From Sinorhizobium sp. A49 (GTDB lineage: Bacteria > Pseudomonadota > Alphaproteobacteria > Rhizobiales > Rhizobiaceae): 39,569 bases of DNA. The position numbers and the translations under genes are program-made. Below the pieces are notes generated by a model, which worked only from the letters and a program-made list of their open reading frames with translations, had not been told where the DNA came from and searched no databases. Shown piece after piece: positions 9,061 through 17,658 of this stretch (position 1 is the stretch's first letter; the number at the start of each line of letters is the position of its first letter). The DNA is taken from assembly GCF_002002725.1 (NCBI RefSeq), contig NZ_MUNW01000094.1, positions 1-39,569 on the forward strand, written 5' to 3'.

Positions 9061-10170
9061 TCAGGCCGCCTTGACCTCTGCGGTCGCGCGGTCGATCATC
9101 TCGTTCTTCATGTCGCGGTTGATCGACGAGAAGAAGATGATGCGCTCGACTTCTTCCTGCGGAAGCGTCGAGGCCAGCTTTTCGCGCTCATTGAGCAGAT
9201 CGCCAACGCCGTTCATGGTCGAGCTGTAGCCCGACTGGCGGGTCATCGCAGCACCGACTTCCGGGCTTGCCAGGATGGCGTCGAGCAGCTTGTAGGCATT
9301 CTCTGCGTTCGGCGCGTTGTTGACGACGTTTAGCGTATAGCAGAAGCCGAACGTTCCTTCCTTCGGCACTGACAGCTGGATCGGATGACCGTCGATGATC
9401 AGTTTGGCAGCCGGACCGGACCAGGAATGCGCAAGATAGATGTCCTCATTGATGAACATCTGCTGCACTTCGGAACCGGCATCATAGTACTTGCGCACCA
9501 TGTCCTTGTTCTTGATCAGGAAGTCGCGCGCCTCGTTGGTCGCCTTCTGGGCTACGTCGGCCTTGCCGGCGTAGCTGACGAAGTCGCCGTCATGACCGAG
9601 ATACTGCATGACGATGGTCATGAAATCGCTGACGATGTATGAGGTCTGCCCCTTGTACTGCGGATCGAACATGATCTCCCAGCTCGGCGCTTCCTTCACG
9701 TAGTCGATGTTGCGGGCGAGACCCTCATAGCCGGCGAGAATCGGCAGGCCCCACAGATTGCCGTCGACGCGCGCCCAGGGAGCATCCTGATAGGCAGTGT
9801 TGAGGTTCTTCCAGTTGGCAATCTTGCCGGTGTCGAGGGGCTGAAGGAGCTTCGAGCTGATGAACTGCGAATAGCGGTGACCGGCAACGGTGACGATATC
9901 GGTCGAAGGGTTGGCACCTTCGGCCGTCAGCAGGTTATACTGCTTGCCCTGGTCATCGGTCAGACGGATGCGGACTTCAATACCGGTATCCTTCTGGAAC
10001 TTGTCGATGAATTCCTGCGGCAGAAACTTGTCATAGGTGGTGATATTCAGGACGCCGTTGTCAGCCCAGGCCGGACGCGGGCGGATGATGTGAGGCGCTG
10101 CAAGAATAGCTCCACCGGCGCCAAGCAGTTTCAGCGCGGCTCTACGGTTGATCTTTAGAATTTCACTCAT
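9061..10170 (-). CDS. Extracellular solute-binding protein, Tat-exported (polyamine/opine type)
   Basis: Periplasmic binding protein of 369 residues and first gene of the operon. The N-terminus INRRAALKLLGAGGAILAA has the twin-arginine pattern, with likely cleavage after PRPAWA at about residue 36. The mature part has features of spermidine/putrescine-class (PotD-like) binding proteins: NITTYDKFLPQEFIDKF at the start and NVVNNAPNAENAYKLLDAIL near the C-terminal hinge. Tat export suggests folding before export. It delivers substrate to the two permeases and ATPase encoded just downstream. The substrate is not determinable; the nearby enzymes hint at an opine-like or substituted amine. Confidence 0.9.
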   Translation of the reverse strand: MSEILKINRRAALKLLGAGGAILAAPHIIRPRPAWADNGVLNITTYDKFLPQEFIDKFQKDTGIEVRIRLTDDQGKQYNLLTAEGANPSTDIVTVAGHRYSQFISSKLLQPLDTGKIANWKNLNTAYQDAPWARVDGNLWGLPILAGYEGLARNIDYVKEAPSWEIMFDPQYKGQTSYIVSDFMTIVMQYLGHDGDFVSYAGKADVAQKATNEARDFLIKNKDMVRKYYDAGSEVQQMFINEDIYLAHSWSGPAAKLIIDGHPIQLSVPKEGTFGFCYTLNVVNNAPNAENAYKLLDAILASPEVGAAMTRQSGYSSTMNGVGDLLNEREKLASTLPQEEVERIIFFSSINRDMKNEMIDRATAEVKAA

Positions 10171-10320
10171 TTAAGTCCCCCTTTTTTAGTTTTGACTTGT
10201 GAGAGCAGAAATTTTGGAATGTCGAGGCACCCTCTGGACGCATTCATCCATCGGCAACACGGCTGCTTTGGCGCGATTTGACGAAAAGGCCTCCCCGCCT
10301 GCGTCCGATATATCGAACTT

Positions 10321-10335
10321 TGTTTCCGCTAAACA
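10321..10335. promoter_or_regulatory. Candidate operator TGTTT-N5-AAACA
   Basis: Perfect 5-bp arms TGTTT and AAACA around CCGCT, 150 bases upstream of the binding-protein gene. HTH regulators bind this kind of site, and the XRE-cupin protein inside the operon is the obvious candidate. The assignment is inference from position only; the palindrome is short. Confidence 0.3.
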
Positions 10336-10580
10336 GGAATTGACCTCTATACTGGATCATTGTCAAGCGGCCATTTACAGGAAAGTAATTGCTGCACTGC
10401 GGCAAGAAGCAACTCGACAATGGGCCAGATCATGGTCAGACGGCATTAGCGATCCTCACCTGATCTGCATGGTGCTCCAGCCGAATTGATCAATGCGTGG
10501 GAAACCGGAACTGTCCATGACGGGCAAAGCGAGATAGAGAAATCTACACCGCCCCCTCGTGGAGGAGACGATTTCGCGTC

Positions 10581-10603
10581 GTTCCTGGCGATACATTATG
10601 CAA
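10581..10603 (+). repeat. Recurring 23-bp motif, copy 1
   Basis: GTTCC, three variable bases (TGG), then CGATACATTATGCAA. It matches the shared core of four other copies in this window except for one base near the right end. It lies in non-coding DNA. Confidence 0.7.
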
Positions 10604-10844
10604 TTCAGTACGCACAAATGGTACATCACAGCAACAAGCGGTGCAGGGCTCGTGGGAGCGCGATTTTGTCCGCCTCCAAAGCGACGCCCACGCTTAAGTA
10701 TGTGAACTGCAGCATTGCGCCGCCATTCCGGCCGTTCACGCGGGCCGCAAATTTCTCCAAAGCAGCCGCTCGGCCTGTTTGGGCTGAATGTCGCAATTGA
10801 AGCGGCCTAACCGCTTTCAGGCTGACGGAGGATGGAGCGGCCAT

Positions 10845-10891
10845 CGCAAAGGTCGGTCGCGTTGGACCGACTTTTGCACCTGACCTTTGCG
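10845..10891. terminator. Nested hairpins, probable terminator of the esterase gene
   Basis: CGCAAAGGTC (10845-10854) pairs perfectly with GACCTTTGCG (10882-10891). Alternatively AAAGGTCGGTC (10848-10858) pairs with GACCGACTTTT (10865-10875) with one G-T pair. The second form ends in TTTT on the plus strand. The site is about 90 bases downstream of the minus-strand esterase stop. Confidence 0.5.
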
Positions 10892-10983
10892 AGGGAAATT
10901 CCACTGAATATTCAGCGCGGCTTGTCTGCTCGCAAAACTTAGGAATTGTGCGACAGCTTCATTCCAATTTTCGATGCGATTTG

Positions 10984-11910
10984 TCAGCGCACTTTCAGAA
11001 GGTACTCCAGGCCCTGCGTGAAGCCACGCGGCGCGACCGTGAGGTGATCCTCGCCGTCCAAGACCGCCGACTTCAATTGCAGGTTCGGATACTTTCGACT
11101 CTGCAACGCTACTTCTAAAGCCCGGTTATCGGCGACCATATCTACCGTCTGGTTGTAGCGCGGGTTGCCTTTGCGCTGCGCCTCATAGGCGCCGACATAA
11201 AGATAGACCTTCGCCGACAGGTCATTGTTCTGCGTGGCGTAATCCGTTTCGAGCTTCAAGGTGTGGCGCTTGTCGTACCAGAGAGAGGGGCTACCGAGGA
11301 TATAGCCGCTAAACAAGCCAGGGTCTGTGAACAGGATCTGTGCGCCAAGCAAAGCCCCGTAGGAGTGGCCAAGGAAGAGCGATCTGGCGGGATCGGTCCG
11401 ATAGCGGGCGGCGATGAATGGCTTCACCTGATCACCCAAATATCGCTGATAGGCCCGTCCCTGCCCATGGATCGCATTAGCTGGTGCGCTCCTTGGACCG
11501 TTCGACGTAGGGGTGTAGTCGCGCTGACGGCTGACCTTGCCATCCTCACCCTTTCCATAAGACAACCCGACAAGAATGAATTCCTCGATCCGGGGCCCTT
11601 CGACGTTCAGGCGGCGGCCGATCTGCCGGATGATCGGAAAAGCGTAGTCAGCATCGGTGACGTAAAGCACGGGGTAGCGCCGCTGTGGTTCCTTCGCATA
11701 GGACGGCGGTAAGGCGACGAAGACTTGGTAACCGCGACCGGAAACCGGATCGGGCACATCCCAGACTTCACTATCGATGATCTCGTATGCACGCCCCTCT
11801 CCCAACTGAGCTTTTGGAGCCGACTGGGCGTATGTGTGTGTCGGACCACTAGGGACACTGAAGCCGACGATGACAGCTATCAGCAGGGTATTCAGAAAAC
11901 ATCGTCGCAT
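10984..11910 (-). CDS. Secreted alpha/beta-hydrolase (putative esterase family)
   Basis: Protein of 308 residues with a Sec signal peptide (MRRCFLNTLLIAVIVGFSV, likely cut after TYAQS). The catalytic Ser is in GHSYGALLG (GxSxG), an upstream oxyanion segment is LVGLSYGKGED, and the likely catalytic His is in DGEDHLTV. The family includes esterase D-like and siderophore-esterase-like (IroE/BesA) hydrolases, so the substrate could be a ferric siderophore ester or another ester; I cannot choose. It stands alone: spacers of several hundred bases flank it, and the nested hairpins downstream probably terminate it. Confidence 0.85.
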   Translation of the reverse strand: MRRCFLNTLLIAVIVGFSVPSGPTHTYAQSAPKAQLGEGRAYEIIDSEVWDVPDPVSGRGYQVFVALPPSYAKEPQRRYPVLYVTDADYAFPIIRQIGRRLNVEGPRIEEFILVGLSYGKGEDGKVSRQRDYTPTSNGPRSAPANAIHGQGRAYQRYLGDQVKPFIAARYRTDPARSLFLGHSYGALLGAQILFTDPGLFSGYILGSPSLWYDKRHTLKLETDYATQNNDLSAKVYLYVGAYEAQRKGNPRYNQTVDMVADNRALEVALQSRKYPNLQLKSAVLDGEDHLTVAPRGFTQGLEYLLKVR

Positions 11911-12732
11911 GTGAAGTCTCCGCGCGTAGGATTACTATGGTGTCGACCACTAATGGCGTAGACGCGCGGCATTAAGACTAAAATTTTATCGACGGATTCG
12001 TACTTAACAAAACGTGACGGCTGAGATTGGTGGTTTCGGCTTTCAGCCAGCCAAGCTGTAAGGCTGCCGGTAATTTGTCGCAAGAATTCCGAAACCTACG
12101 ACAGATATGATTCAAGATGACAGGGACCTACAGGGTCCGCTTAAGTCGTCTTCGTATGCTGTCATCGAACGGCCGCAATGGGGTCAGAAGCGCTCATACA
12201 GTCGCCCGCGCTCTATGGCAGCTATGTCACCCCGGCATCCAGGACCGGACGGTCTGCAACTGGCCCCAATTGGGACGCTCGGGTCGCACTGGCCAAGTAT
12301 CCGCTCCTGATGTTTCCGAGGCGTTCAGATCAAGGGCATTAACGCGAACTCTCCACCCGATTGACACTATCGGAAGCCGGCTGACATGCCGCCCAGTCCG
12401 GATGTCTCCTAGCCCTCGCCTCGAGCGGGGTCGAACCTACGACCCGGCTGTTGTTCCGCGTCGATCTCATCCGAACTCTTTGAGACGTCAGAGACTTAGA
12501 AATCCCAGTCCTCGGTCGCCGGTGCCTTGCCAATGACATAGGAGGGCCGTCTCGGGTTGCTGATAGCTGTCGTCCTCGGACATCGTCTCTCGTCTCGCTG
12601 CAAAAGTCTGGATCCGCTCGAGTGAGGAATGGCCAGTCATCTAGCTCATGACTGCAGATCTGACGAACTCCCTCGTGAAAATTGGATGGAAATGGATGGA
12701 TAAATAGTGCATGACAGCGTCTCGGGAATTGG
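11911..12732. other. Spacer without a confident gene
   Basis: About 820 bases. It holds the esterase promoter at its left edge, a degenerate tRNA T-arm-like string GGTCGAACC near 12430, and the first of two near-repeats preceding the fic gene. A short minus-strand frame ending at 12496 would read RRPSYVIGKAPATEDWDF and looks protein-like, but no start or family can be assigned. It is probably a remnant. Confidence 0.5.
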
Positions 12733-12754
12733 ATGGGAATGGATGCGCAAATGG
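12681..12754 (+). repeat. Near-identical direct repeats at the fic start
   Basis: Two 27-base units at 12681-12707 and 12728-12754 match at 22 positions. Both begin ATTGGATGG and continue AATGGATG after one variable base. The second unit overlaps the start codon of fic. Spacing between unit starts is 47 bases. They may be an autoregulatory operator for the C-terminal HTH of the Fic protein, or a tandem duplication of the start region. Confidence 0.55.
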
Positions 12755-13806
12755 AATTTCTAAATACGGCGACCGTCCGGATCACGCCCGAAATCCTGTC
12801 GCTGATCGCCGAAATCGACGAATTCAAGGGTGCTTGGCGTGCGATCGGCCGGATCGCGCCTGAGCGGCTGTCCAGCCTCCGGCGTGTCGCCACGATCGAA
12901 AGCGTCGGTTCCTCCACCCGTATCGAAGGGGCACGCCTCACCGATCGAGAGGTCGAAAAGCTGCTGGCAAACATTCGCCTGGGGTCGTTTACGACACGTG
13001 ACGAGCAAGAGGTTGCCGGCTATGCGGAGGTGATGGAAACCATCTTCAGTGCTCACGAAGCTATTTCGTTCACCGAGAATCATATCCGTCAGCTCCACCG
13101 CGACCTTCTTGCACATTCGACAAAGGACGAGCGGCATCGCGGCGCCTACAAAACCCTCTCCAACAACGTGGAAGCGTTTAACGAACAGGGTGAGAGCGTC
13201 GGCATAGTTTTCGAAACGGCATCGCCGTTCGATACCCCGCGTCGAATTGAAGAACTGATCGCCTGGCTGGATGAGCAAGGGCGAGAAAAGCGGCTCCATC
13301 CACTTTTGGTTGTCGCGATCTTCGTTGTCGTTTACCTCGAAATCCATCCATTCCAAGATGGCAATGGCCGCCTATCGCGTATTCTGACCACCTTGTTGCT
13401 CCTGCGGGCCGGCTACGCTTACGTCCCCTACAGCTCGCTCGAAAGCATCATCGAGCAAACCAAGGAAAGCTATTACATCTCGCTTCGGCGCACGCAGGGA
13501 ACGATCCGCAGTTCCGATCCCGACTGGAATCCCTGGATCGAGTTCTTTTTGAGAGCCCTGCATCGGCAGAAAACGCGGCTTGAGAAAAAAATGGAGCGCG
13601 AGCGTATTGTCCTCGCCGACATGCCGGAATTATCCGTTATATTGCTCGAGTTGGCGCGCGAGCACGGGCGGATCACGGTCGCGGAGGCTGCACGGATCAC
13701 CGATGCAAGCCGTCACACTATCAAGGATCATCTCAAGGCACTCGTGGATCAAGGGCACCTCGTCCTGCACGGTGCCGGCCGCGGCGCCTGGTACGGTCTT
13801 TCCTAA
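12733..13806 (+). CDS. Fic-family protein with N-terminal inhibitory helix and C-terminal winged HTH
   Basis: Protein of 357 residues. The Fic core HPFQDGNGRLSR (His205 catalytic) is the canonical AMP-transferase motif (HPFxxGNGRxxR), predicting transfer of AMP from ATP to target proteins, or their deAMPylation. An N-terminal STRIEG (residues 61-66) matches the inhibitory [S/T]xxxE[G/N] helix, so this is a self-inhibited class II Fic and needs no separate antitoxin. The C-terminal 70 residues (ITVAEAARITDASRHTIKDHLKAL) form a winged helix that could bind DNA. ATG 12733 is used; ATGs two and six codons later are alternatives. It stands alone in accessory DNA. The target is unknown. Confidence 0.93.
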   Translation: MGMDAQMEFLNTATVRITPEILSLIAEIDEFKGAWRAIGRIAPERLSSLRRVATIESVGSSTRIEGARLTDREVEKLLANIRLGSFTTRDEQEVAGYAEVMETIFSAHEAISFTENHIRQLHRDLLAHSTKDERHRGAYKTLSNNVEAFNEQGESVGIVFETASPFDTPRRIEELIAWLDEQGREKRLHPLLVVAIFVVVYLEIHPFQDGNGRLSRILTTLLLLRAGYAYVPYSSLESIIEQTKESYYISLRRTQGTIRSSDPDWNPWIEFFLRALHRQKTRLEKKMERERIVLADMPELSVILLELAREHGRITVAEAARITDASRHTIKDHLKALVDQGHLVLHGAGRGAWYGLS

Positions 13807-14337
13807 TGAAGGGGTGTCAGGCCCATCTGAATGGGGCTCTTGATGAGATTCGAACCGCGGGTGCATCTTGAGCACAAGCCATTAAATTCAGACGGATAGC
13901 AAATCCTCCGGCACTTCCGTGTCGTGACGCCATAAGGTCACCGCCTGCATGGGGGAAGACACGCGGGGCTTCAGCTCTGCCAACAGCGCGGCATGAAGGG
14001 GAAGCCTACCCAACTCCTGCTTTGTGTGTTTAGGCATGGAACTTTGCCCCCCTTCGGCGCCGAACCTTGACCCCCACTACGTTTGGGCTAACGGATGGTC
14101 ATTGTTCAGAATTCCGGATTGCTGCCGGGGTCAACGTTGCGCGCCTATGGTGGGATCAGATCCTCTGCAGAAACACAGGCGAGCGAATGAAGTTGCAACG
14201 ACTCAGGTCACAAGTCGGGAGCGGCCTTCTACCGGATGGACATTATTTCTAAAACCGACAACTGATTGGCGCGGTTCAGGAGCGCTTTCGCATTTGCTTA
14301 TCAGGCGATACTGTATTTCCTTGGCGGAGGGGAAAGC
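13807..14337. other. Spacer with IS-end-like and tRNA-T-arm-like sequence
   Basis: About 530 bases without a credible gene. CTTGATGAGATTCGAAC at 13839-13855 resembles a tRNA T-arm and matches the two island-flanking repeats at 15 of 17 positions. At 14039-14076, GAACTTTGCCCCCC and GAACCTTGACCCCC form an imperfect direct repeat like the multiple terminal repeats of IS21-type elements, so this may be a decayed IS end. Confidence 0.4.
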
Positions 14338-16113
14338 GTGGAACGTCGCCTTACCACAATAATGGCTGCCGATTTGGTCGGCTATTCTCGCCTTATGGCG
14401 GCGGACGAGGAAGGCACCATTTCGCGGCTGCGCGATGCGCGAACCTATGTGATTGACCCGGCGATTGTGGAAGGTGGTGGCCGCATCGTCAAAACAATGG
14501 GCGACGGGCTTCTAGTCGATTTTCCATCGCCAGTGTTGGCAGTAAGAACGGCTCTTCTAATGCAGCGTACCTTGATCTCGCGCGAGTCTCCTCAAGGGGA
14601 CGACCGACGTCTGCGTTTCCGGATCGGTCTTCATCTGGGAGACGTGGTGATCGATGGGGACGACATCCTCGGCGACTGCGTCAACATCACTGCGCGTTTG
14701 GAAACCATCGCACCCGAAGGAGGCATCTGCATATCTCGTGCAATCTACGATCATGTGCGAGGCAAGATAGAGGCTGGGATGACGTGGCTCGGGCCGCAGT
14801 CCGTTAAGAATATCCCCGAACCGATTGACGTGTGGCAGGTCGAGGTGGACGGCACGGCGCCGAGCCCGGTTCGGCTCTCTGGGCAGGAACGGGCTTCGAT
14901 CGCGGTTCTCCCATTTCAGAATTTTTCTGCCACGCCCGATCAGGACTTCTTCGTCGACGGACTGGTCGAAGACGTCATCACGGAACTAGGTCGCTTTCGA
15001 TGGTTGTTCGTGATCGCTCGCAACTCGACTTTCGCCTACAAGGGAACAGCCAAGGACGTACGCAAGATCGCCCGAGAACTTGGTGTGCGCTATGTCGTGG
15101 AAGGATCGGTTCGGCGGTCAGGTGATCGGTTGAGGATCACGGTACAGCTAATCGACGCGCTGTCCGGAGCACACATCTGGGCCGAGCGGTGGGATCGTCC
15201 GATCGCCGATTTTTTTGATGTGCAGGATGAGATAACGCGCCGAATTATCGCGGGCATCGAACCAGAACTGGGAGCGCACGAACGGGGTCTCGCCCTCGCC
15301 AAATCGACCGACAACCTTACTGCTTGGGAACTTTGTCACCGCGGCCTTGCTGAATTGCTTTCCTTCGAAGCAGGTTCTCAAGCCACTGCCGAGAAATTCC
15401 TTCGACAAGCGCTTGAACACGATCCGAATTTCGCACTTCCCTACGCCTATTTAGCTCGCCACCGATACGCACTCGTCCTTTGGGGACGTGCCGCTGACGT
15501 GCCTGTCGCTGTCAAGGAAGGATTATCGTTCGCCACGAAGGCATTAGAAATCGACAGGCGGAGCGATATCGCATACGCGATGATGTCGCTCCTTCTTACG
15601 GTTGCCGGGCGAGCGGCTGAGGCCATGCCTGTCGCTGAACAGGGCCTTGCATTAAATCGCAACTACGCGTTTCTTCACTTCGCACATGGAATGGCAGCCG
15701 TGCGGCTCAGGGACGCCGATACGACGATTAGAGCTGCACAAAATGCCATCGATCTCAGTCCTCACGATCCGTCTACCTTTGCGTTCAAGACACTACTCGG
15801 TATTGGCTTGATGCTGAGAGGCGAGCCCGATGACCTCTCAACGGCCCGGATGCATCTACGGGAAGGCGCGACCTTCGAACGCACAACCTACTATCCATTC
15901 ATTGGGGCAGCGTTGCTCGCCCTCAAGTCGGGCAAGACCGATGAAGTAAAGATGTGGATCTCTGATGCTTTGAAGAAGTTTCCAAACCTGAATGCGGAAT
16001 ACGTCCGAGAGGCGGCCCACCCATTCTATGAAGGCAGTCCTTACTGCGACTACCTCGACAGGCTGATCGAGCATGGGCTTCCCCCGGGAGAGAAGCGTCG
16101 TATCGAAGAATAA
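14338..16113 (+). CDS. Class III adenylate/guanylate cyclase with TolB-like and TPR regions
   Basis: Protein of 591 residues. GTG 14338 is chosen because GGAGGGG precedes it and VERRLTTIMAADLVGYSRLM is the usual start of this rhizobial family. The cyclase domain (residues 1-180) keeps both metal Asp residues (AADLVGYS and MGDGLL), the Lys in IVKTMGDG, and the Asn/Arg pair in DCVNITARLE, so it should be active and make cAMP or cGMP. Residues about 185-330 (RASIAVLPFQNFS to DEITRRIIAGIEPEL) form a TolB/FlgO-like domain. The remainder is helical TPR repeats. No membrane segment or signal peptide is seen. Rhizobia carry many such paralogues; the specific signal is unknown. Confidence 0.9.
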   Translation: MERRLTTIMAADLVGYSRLMAADEEGTISRLRDARTYVIDPAIVEGGGRIVKTMGDGLLVDFPSPVLAVRTALLMQRTLISRESPQGDDRRLRFRIGLHLGDVVIDGDDILGDCVNITARLETIAPEGGICISRAIYDHVRGKIEAGMTWLGPQSVKNIPEPIDVWQVEVDGTAPSPVRLSGQERASIAVLPFQNFSATPDQDFFVDGLVEDVITELGRFRWLFVIARNSTFAYKGTAKDVRKIARELGVRYVVEGSVRRSGDRLRITVQLIDALSGAHIWAERWDRPIADFFDVQDEITRRIIAGIEPELGAHERGLALAKSTDNLTAWELCHRGLAELLSFEAGSQATAEKFLRQALEHDPNFALPYAYLARHRYALVLWGRAADVPVAVKEGLSFATKALEIDRRSDIAYAMMSLLLTVAGRAAEAMPVAEQGLALNRNYAFLHFAHGMAAVRLRDADTTIRAAQNAIDLSPHDPSTFAFKTLLGIGLMLRGEPDDLSTARMHLREGATFERTTYYPFIGAALLALKSGKTDEVKMWISDALKKFPNLNAEYVREAAHPFYEGSPYCDYLDRLIEHGLPPGEKRRIEE

Positions 16114-16351
16114 TCGCGTCGCACTACCAGCACAAAAGCACCGACGAAATCATCAGGCGGATGCCGGACGAGTATCGCTATCCCCGACCAACTGTTGAAG
16201 CCGCCGGTCCTTCCTCATGCTTCGCCTCAGCCTCCATCTCGGTCTCCGCCAGAAGAACCCTAGGCGATTTCTTGATTTCAGGAGCGAGCGAGATGGCGGC
16301 CAGAAAGTTCTGATCCCCTCCAACGGCTTCAAGAATGCGAACGCTTCATTC
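16114..16351. other. Short spacer downstream of the cyclase gene
   Basis: No gene or regulatory structure recognised between the cyclase stop and the integrase remnant. Confidence 0.4.
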
Positions 16352-16510
16352 TTTGGGAAGCCGTTCCGTCTGGCTCTCCCCAACCTCCAGGACCTGTACC
16401 CTGATCTGAGCGCCTACATCGAGCGGCACCTCGCCTTGCTGCTTGCCGGTGCCGAAGATCCGGGCACCCTATTCGTGAAGACGGTCAAAACCACGAGCAG
16501 CGACGCTTCT
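16352..16510 (+). pseudogene. Fragment of a site-specific integrase-like gene
   Basis: A frame of about 53 codons reads FRLALPNLQDLYPDLSAYIERH and then DPGTLFVKTVKTTSSDAS. This resembles the mid-region of large tyrosine-recombinase-like proteins found on rhizobial plasmids. Neither the N-terminus nor the catalytic C-terminus is present. The homology ends just before the IS66 genes, so the IS probably inserted here. Family assignment rests on recall of similar sequences and is moderate at best. Confidence 0.4.
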
Positions 16511-16603
16511 TGGTATCCCTCCGGCGTGGACCGCCTTGCGGGGATTTGCCGAGATTGTGATTTTGCACTCTTGAGAGTGGATTTAAGAGCGCAATAAGGG
16601 ACT

Positions 16604-16951
16604 ATGGCACAGGCCATTTTGCTGACGGGTCAAGATCGGCGTCGTCGTTGGTCGGCAGATGATCGGCTGGAAATTCTGGAGGCAGCATTTGCGCCGGGGG
16701 CAAATGTCTCGGAGGTAGCGCGTCGTTTTGATGTTTCGACGGGGCTGCTCTACACGTGGCGCCGCCAAGCGCTTGCGGTTGCGGTGACGGATGGCCCTGC
16801 CTTCGTGCCCGCGACGGTCTTGGGTGCCGCCGGCGGTGGCGATGGTGGTGTGGCGACCATCGTTGTGGACTTTGCGAACGGTACCAAGGTGAGGATTGCG
16901 TCCGGGGCACCTTGTGATCTTGCCGCAGCAGTGATGCGAGCGCTCAAATGA
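16604..16951 (+). CDS. tnpA: IS66-family accessory protein TnpA
   Basis: DNA-binding accessory protein of 115 residues, first gene of the IS66 tnpA-tnpB-tnpC set. RRWSADDRLEILEAAFAPGANVSEVARRFDVSTGLLYTWRRQ is a helix-turn-helix of the InsA/TnpA type (positions 13-54). The C-terminal IVVDFANGTKVRIASGAP is also typical. Its stop overlaps the tnpB start by four bases (ATGA), the normal IS66 arrangement. Confidence 0.88.
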   Translation: MAQAILLTGQDRRRRWSADDRLEILEAAFAPGANVSEVARRFDVSTGLLYTWRRQALAVAVTDGPAFVPATVLGAAGGGDGGVATIVVDFANGTKVRIASGAPCDLAAAVMRALK

Positions 16952-17295
16952 TCCCGATCAGTTCGAGCGTGCGCGTTTGGATTGCGAGCGGCCATTGCGA
17001 TATGCGCAAGGGGATGCAGGGTCTCGCTCTGATTGTGCAGGAAGGTCTGGGTCGTGATCCATTCAAGGGTGACGTTTTTGTCTTCCGCGGGAAAAGTGGT
17101 CGGCTGATCAAGGCTCTTTGGCATGACGGAATTGGGCTTTCGCTATACGCAAGGCGGCTCGAGCGCGGCCGTTTTCTTTGGCCGGCGACGGAGGGCGGAG
17201 CGATTGCGCTGACGGCTGGCCAGATGTCGTATTTGCTTGAGGGAATTGACTGGCGAAACCCGCAGCAGACATGGCGGCCGACGAGCGCGGGATAG
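16948..17295 (+). CDS. tnpB: IS66-family accessory protein TnpB
   Basis: Protein of 115 residues required with TnpA and TnpC for IS66 transposition. It shows the strongly conserved CDMRKGMQGLALIVQE, DPFKGDVFVFRGKSGRLIKAL and DGIGLSLYARRLERGRF segments. It is complete and translationally coupled to tnpA by an ATGA overlap. Confidence 0.92.
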   Translation: MIPISSSVRVWIASGHCDMRKGMQGLALIVQEGLGRDPFKGDVFVFRGKSGRLIKALWHDGIGLSLYARRLERGRFLWPATEGGAIALTAGQMSYLLEGIDWRNPQQTWRPTSAG

Positions 17296-17373
17296 CGTTT
17301 CTTTGGGCGGGATTGTGGGCGGTGGCACCAAGAAAAGCTATGCAAATCAGTGGCTTTGTGATTCCCTTCGAGC

Positions 17374-17658
17374 ATGGAAACCGGCTCGGAAAATCACCGT
17401 GATCATGCTGCTGCCCTAGAAGCAGAGCTGGCGGTTGTGCGGTCGGAACGGGCTACTGCTTTGGCCGAATTGGCTGTTGCCAAGGCCAAGGAGGCCGACA
17501 ATCAGGCCATCATTCTTCGCCAGAAGGTCTATATCGAAAAGCTGCAACGGGAGCTGCGTGGTCAGAAGTCGGAATCGATGGCCGGCTTCATCGGAATGCG
17601 CAGAAAAGCGCGAGGCCGCGGGCCTGACGCAAACGGAACTCGCTGCCAAAATGGGTGA
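17374..17658 (+). pseudogene. tnpC: IS66 transposase TnpC, N-terminal fragment
   Basis: The first 68 codons encode the coiled-coil N-terminus of TnpC (ALEAELAVVRSERATALAEL through IEKLQRELRGQKSES), which precedes the zinc-binding and DDE domains in the family. After that the frame reads unrelated residues and stops at 17658. The other roughly 450 residues are missing, so this is a dead fragment. Confidence 0.8.

Larger units (their letters stand above)
10171..10983. other. Non-coding spacer upstream of the ABC operon
   Basis: About 810 bases with no open frame that I recognise. It must hold the promoter of the minus-strand ABC operon. It also contains a CGATATATCG palindrome at 10306-10315, a TGTTT-N5-AAACA palindrome at 10321-10335, one copy of the recurring 23-bp motif at 10581-10603, a pair of nested hairpins at 10845-10891 and a 12-bp palindrome CTGAATATTCAG at 10904-10915. 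Confidence 0.6.
16520..17577 (+). mobile_element. Partial IS66-family insertion sequence (3' part missing)
   Basis: tnpA and tnpB are intact but tnpC stops after about 68 codons, where the sequence switches into an XRE regulator remnant. The transposase catalytic domain and the right end are absent, so the element cannot move by itself. The left boundary lies between the integrase fragment (about 16510) and tnpA; I could not recognise a terminal inverted repeat, so the start is approximate. Confidence 0.7.

Noticed and set aside
10199-10904. Three small open frames (10199-10489, 10486-10800, 10626-10904)
   Set aside because: No ribosome sites, no recognisable protein features, and they overlap palindromes and the 23-bp motif.
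12425-12445. tRNA-like GGTCGAACC string
   Set aside because: T-stem does not pair and no acceptor or anticodon arm is present.
12496-12583. Possible small minus-strand gene starting MSEDDSYQQP near 12583
   Set aside because: The plausible start and the protein-like ending RRPSYVIGKAPATEDWDF are in different frames; at most a frameshifted remnant.
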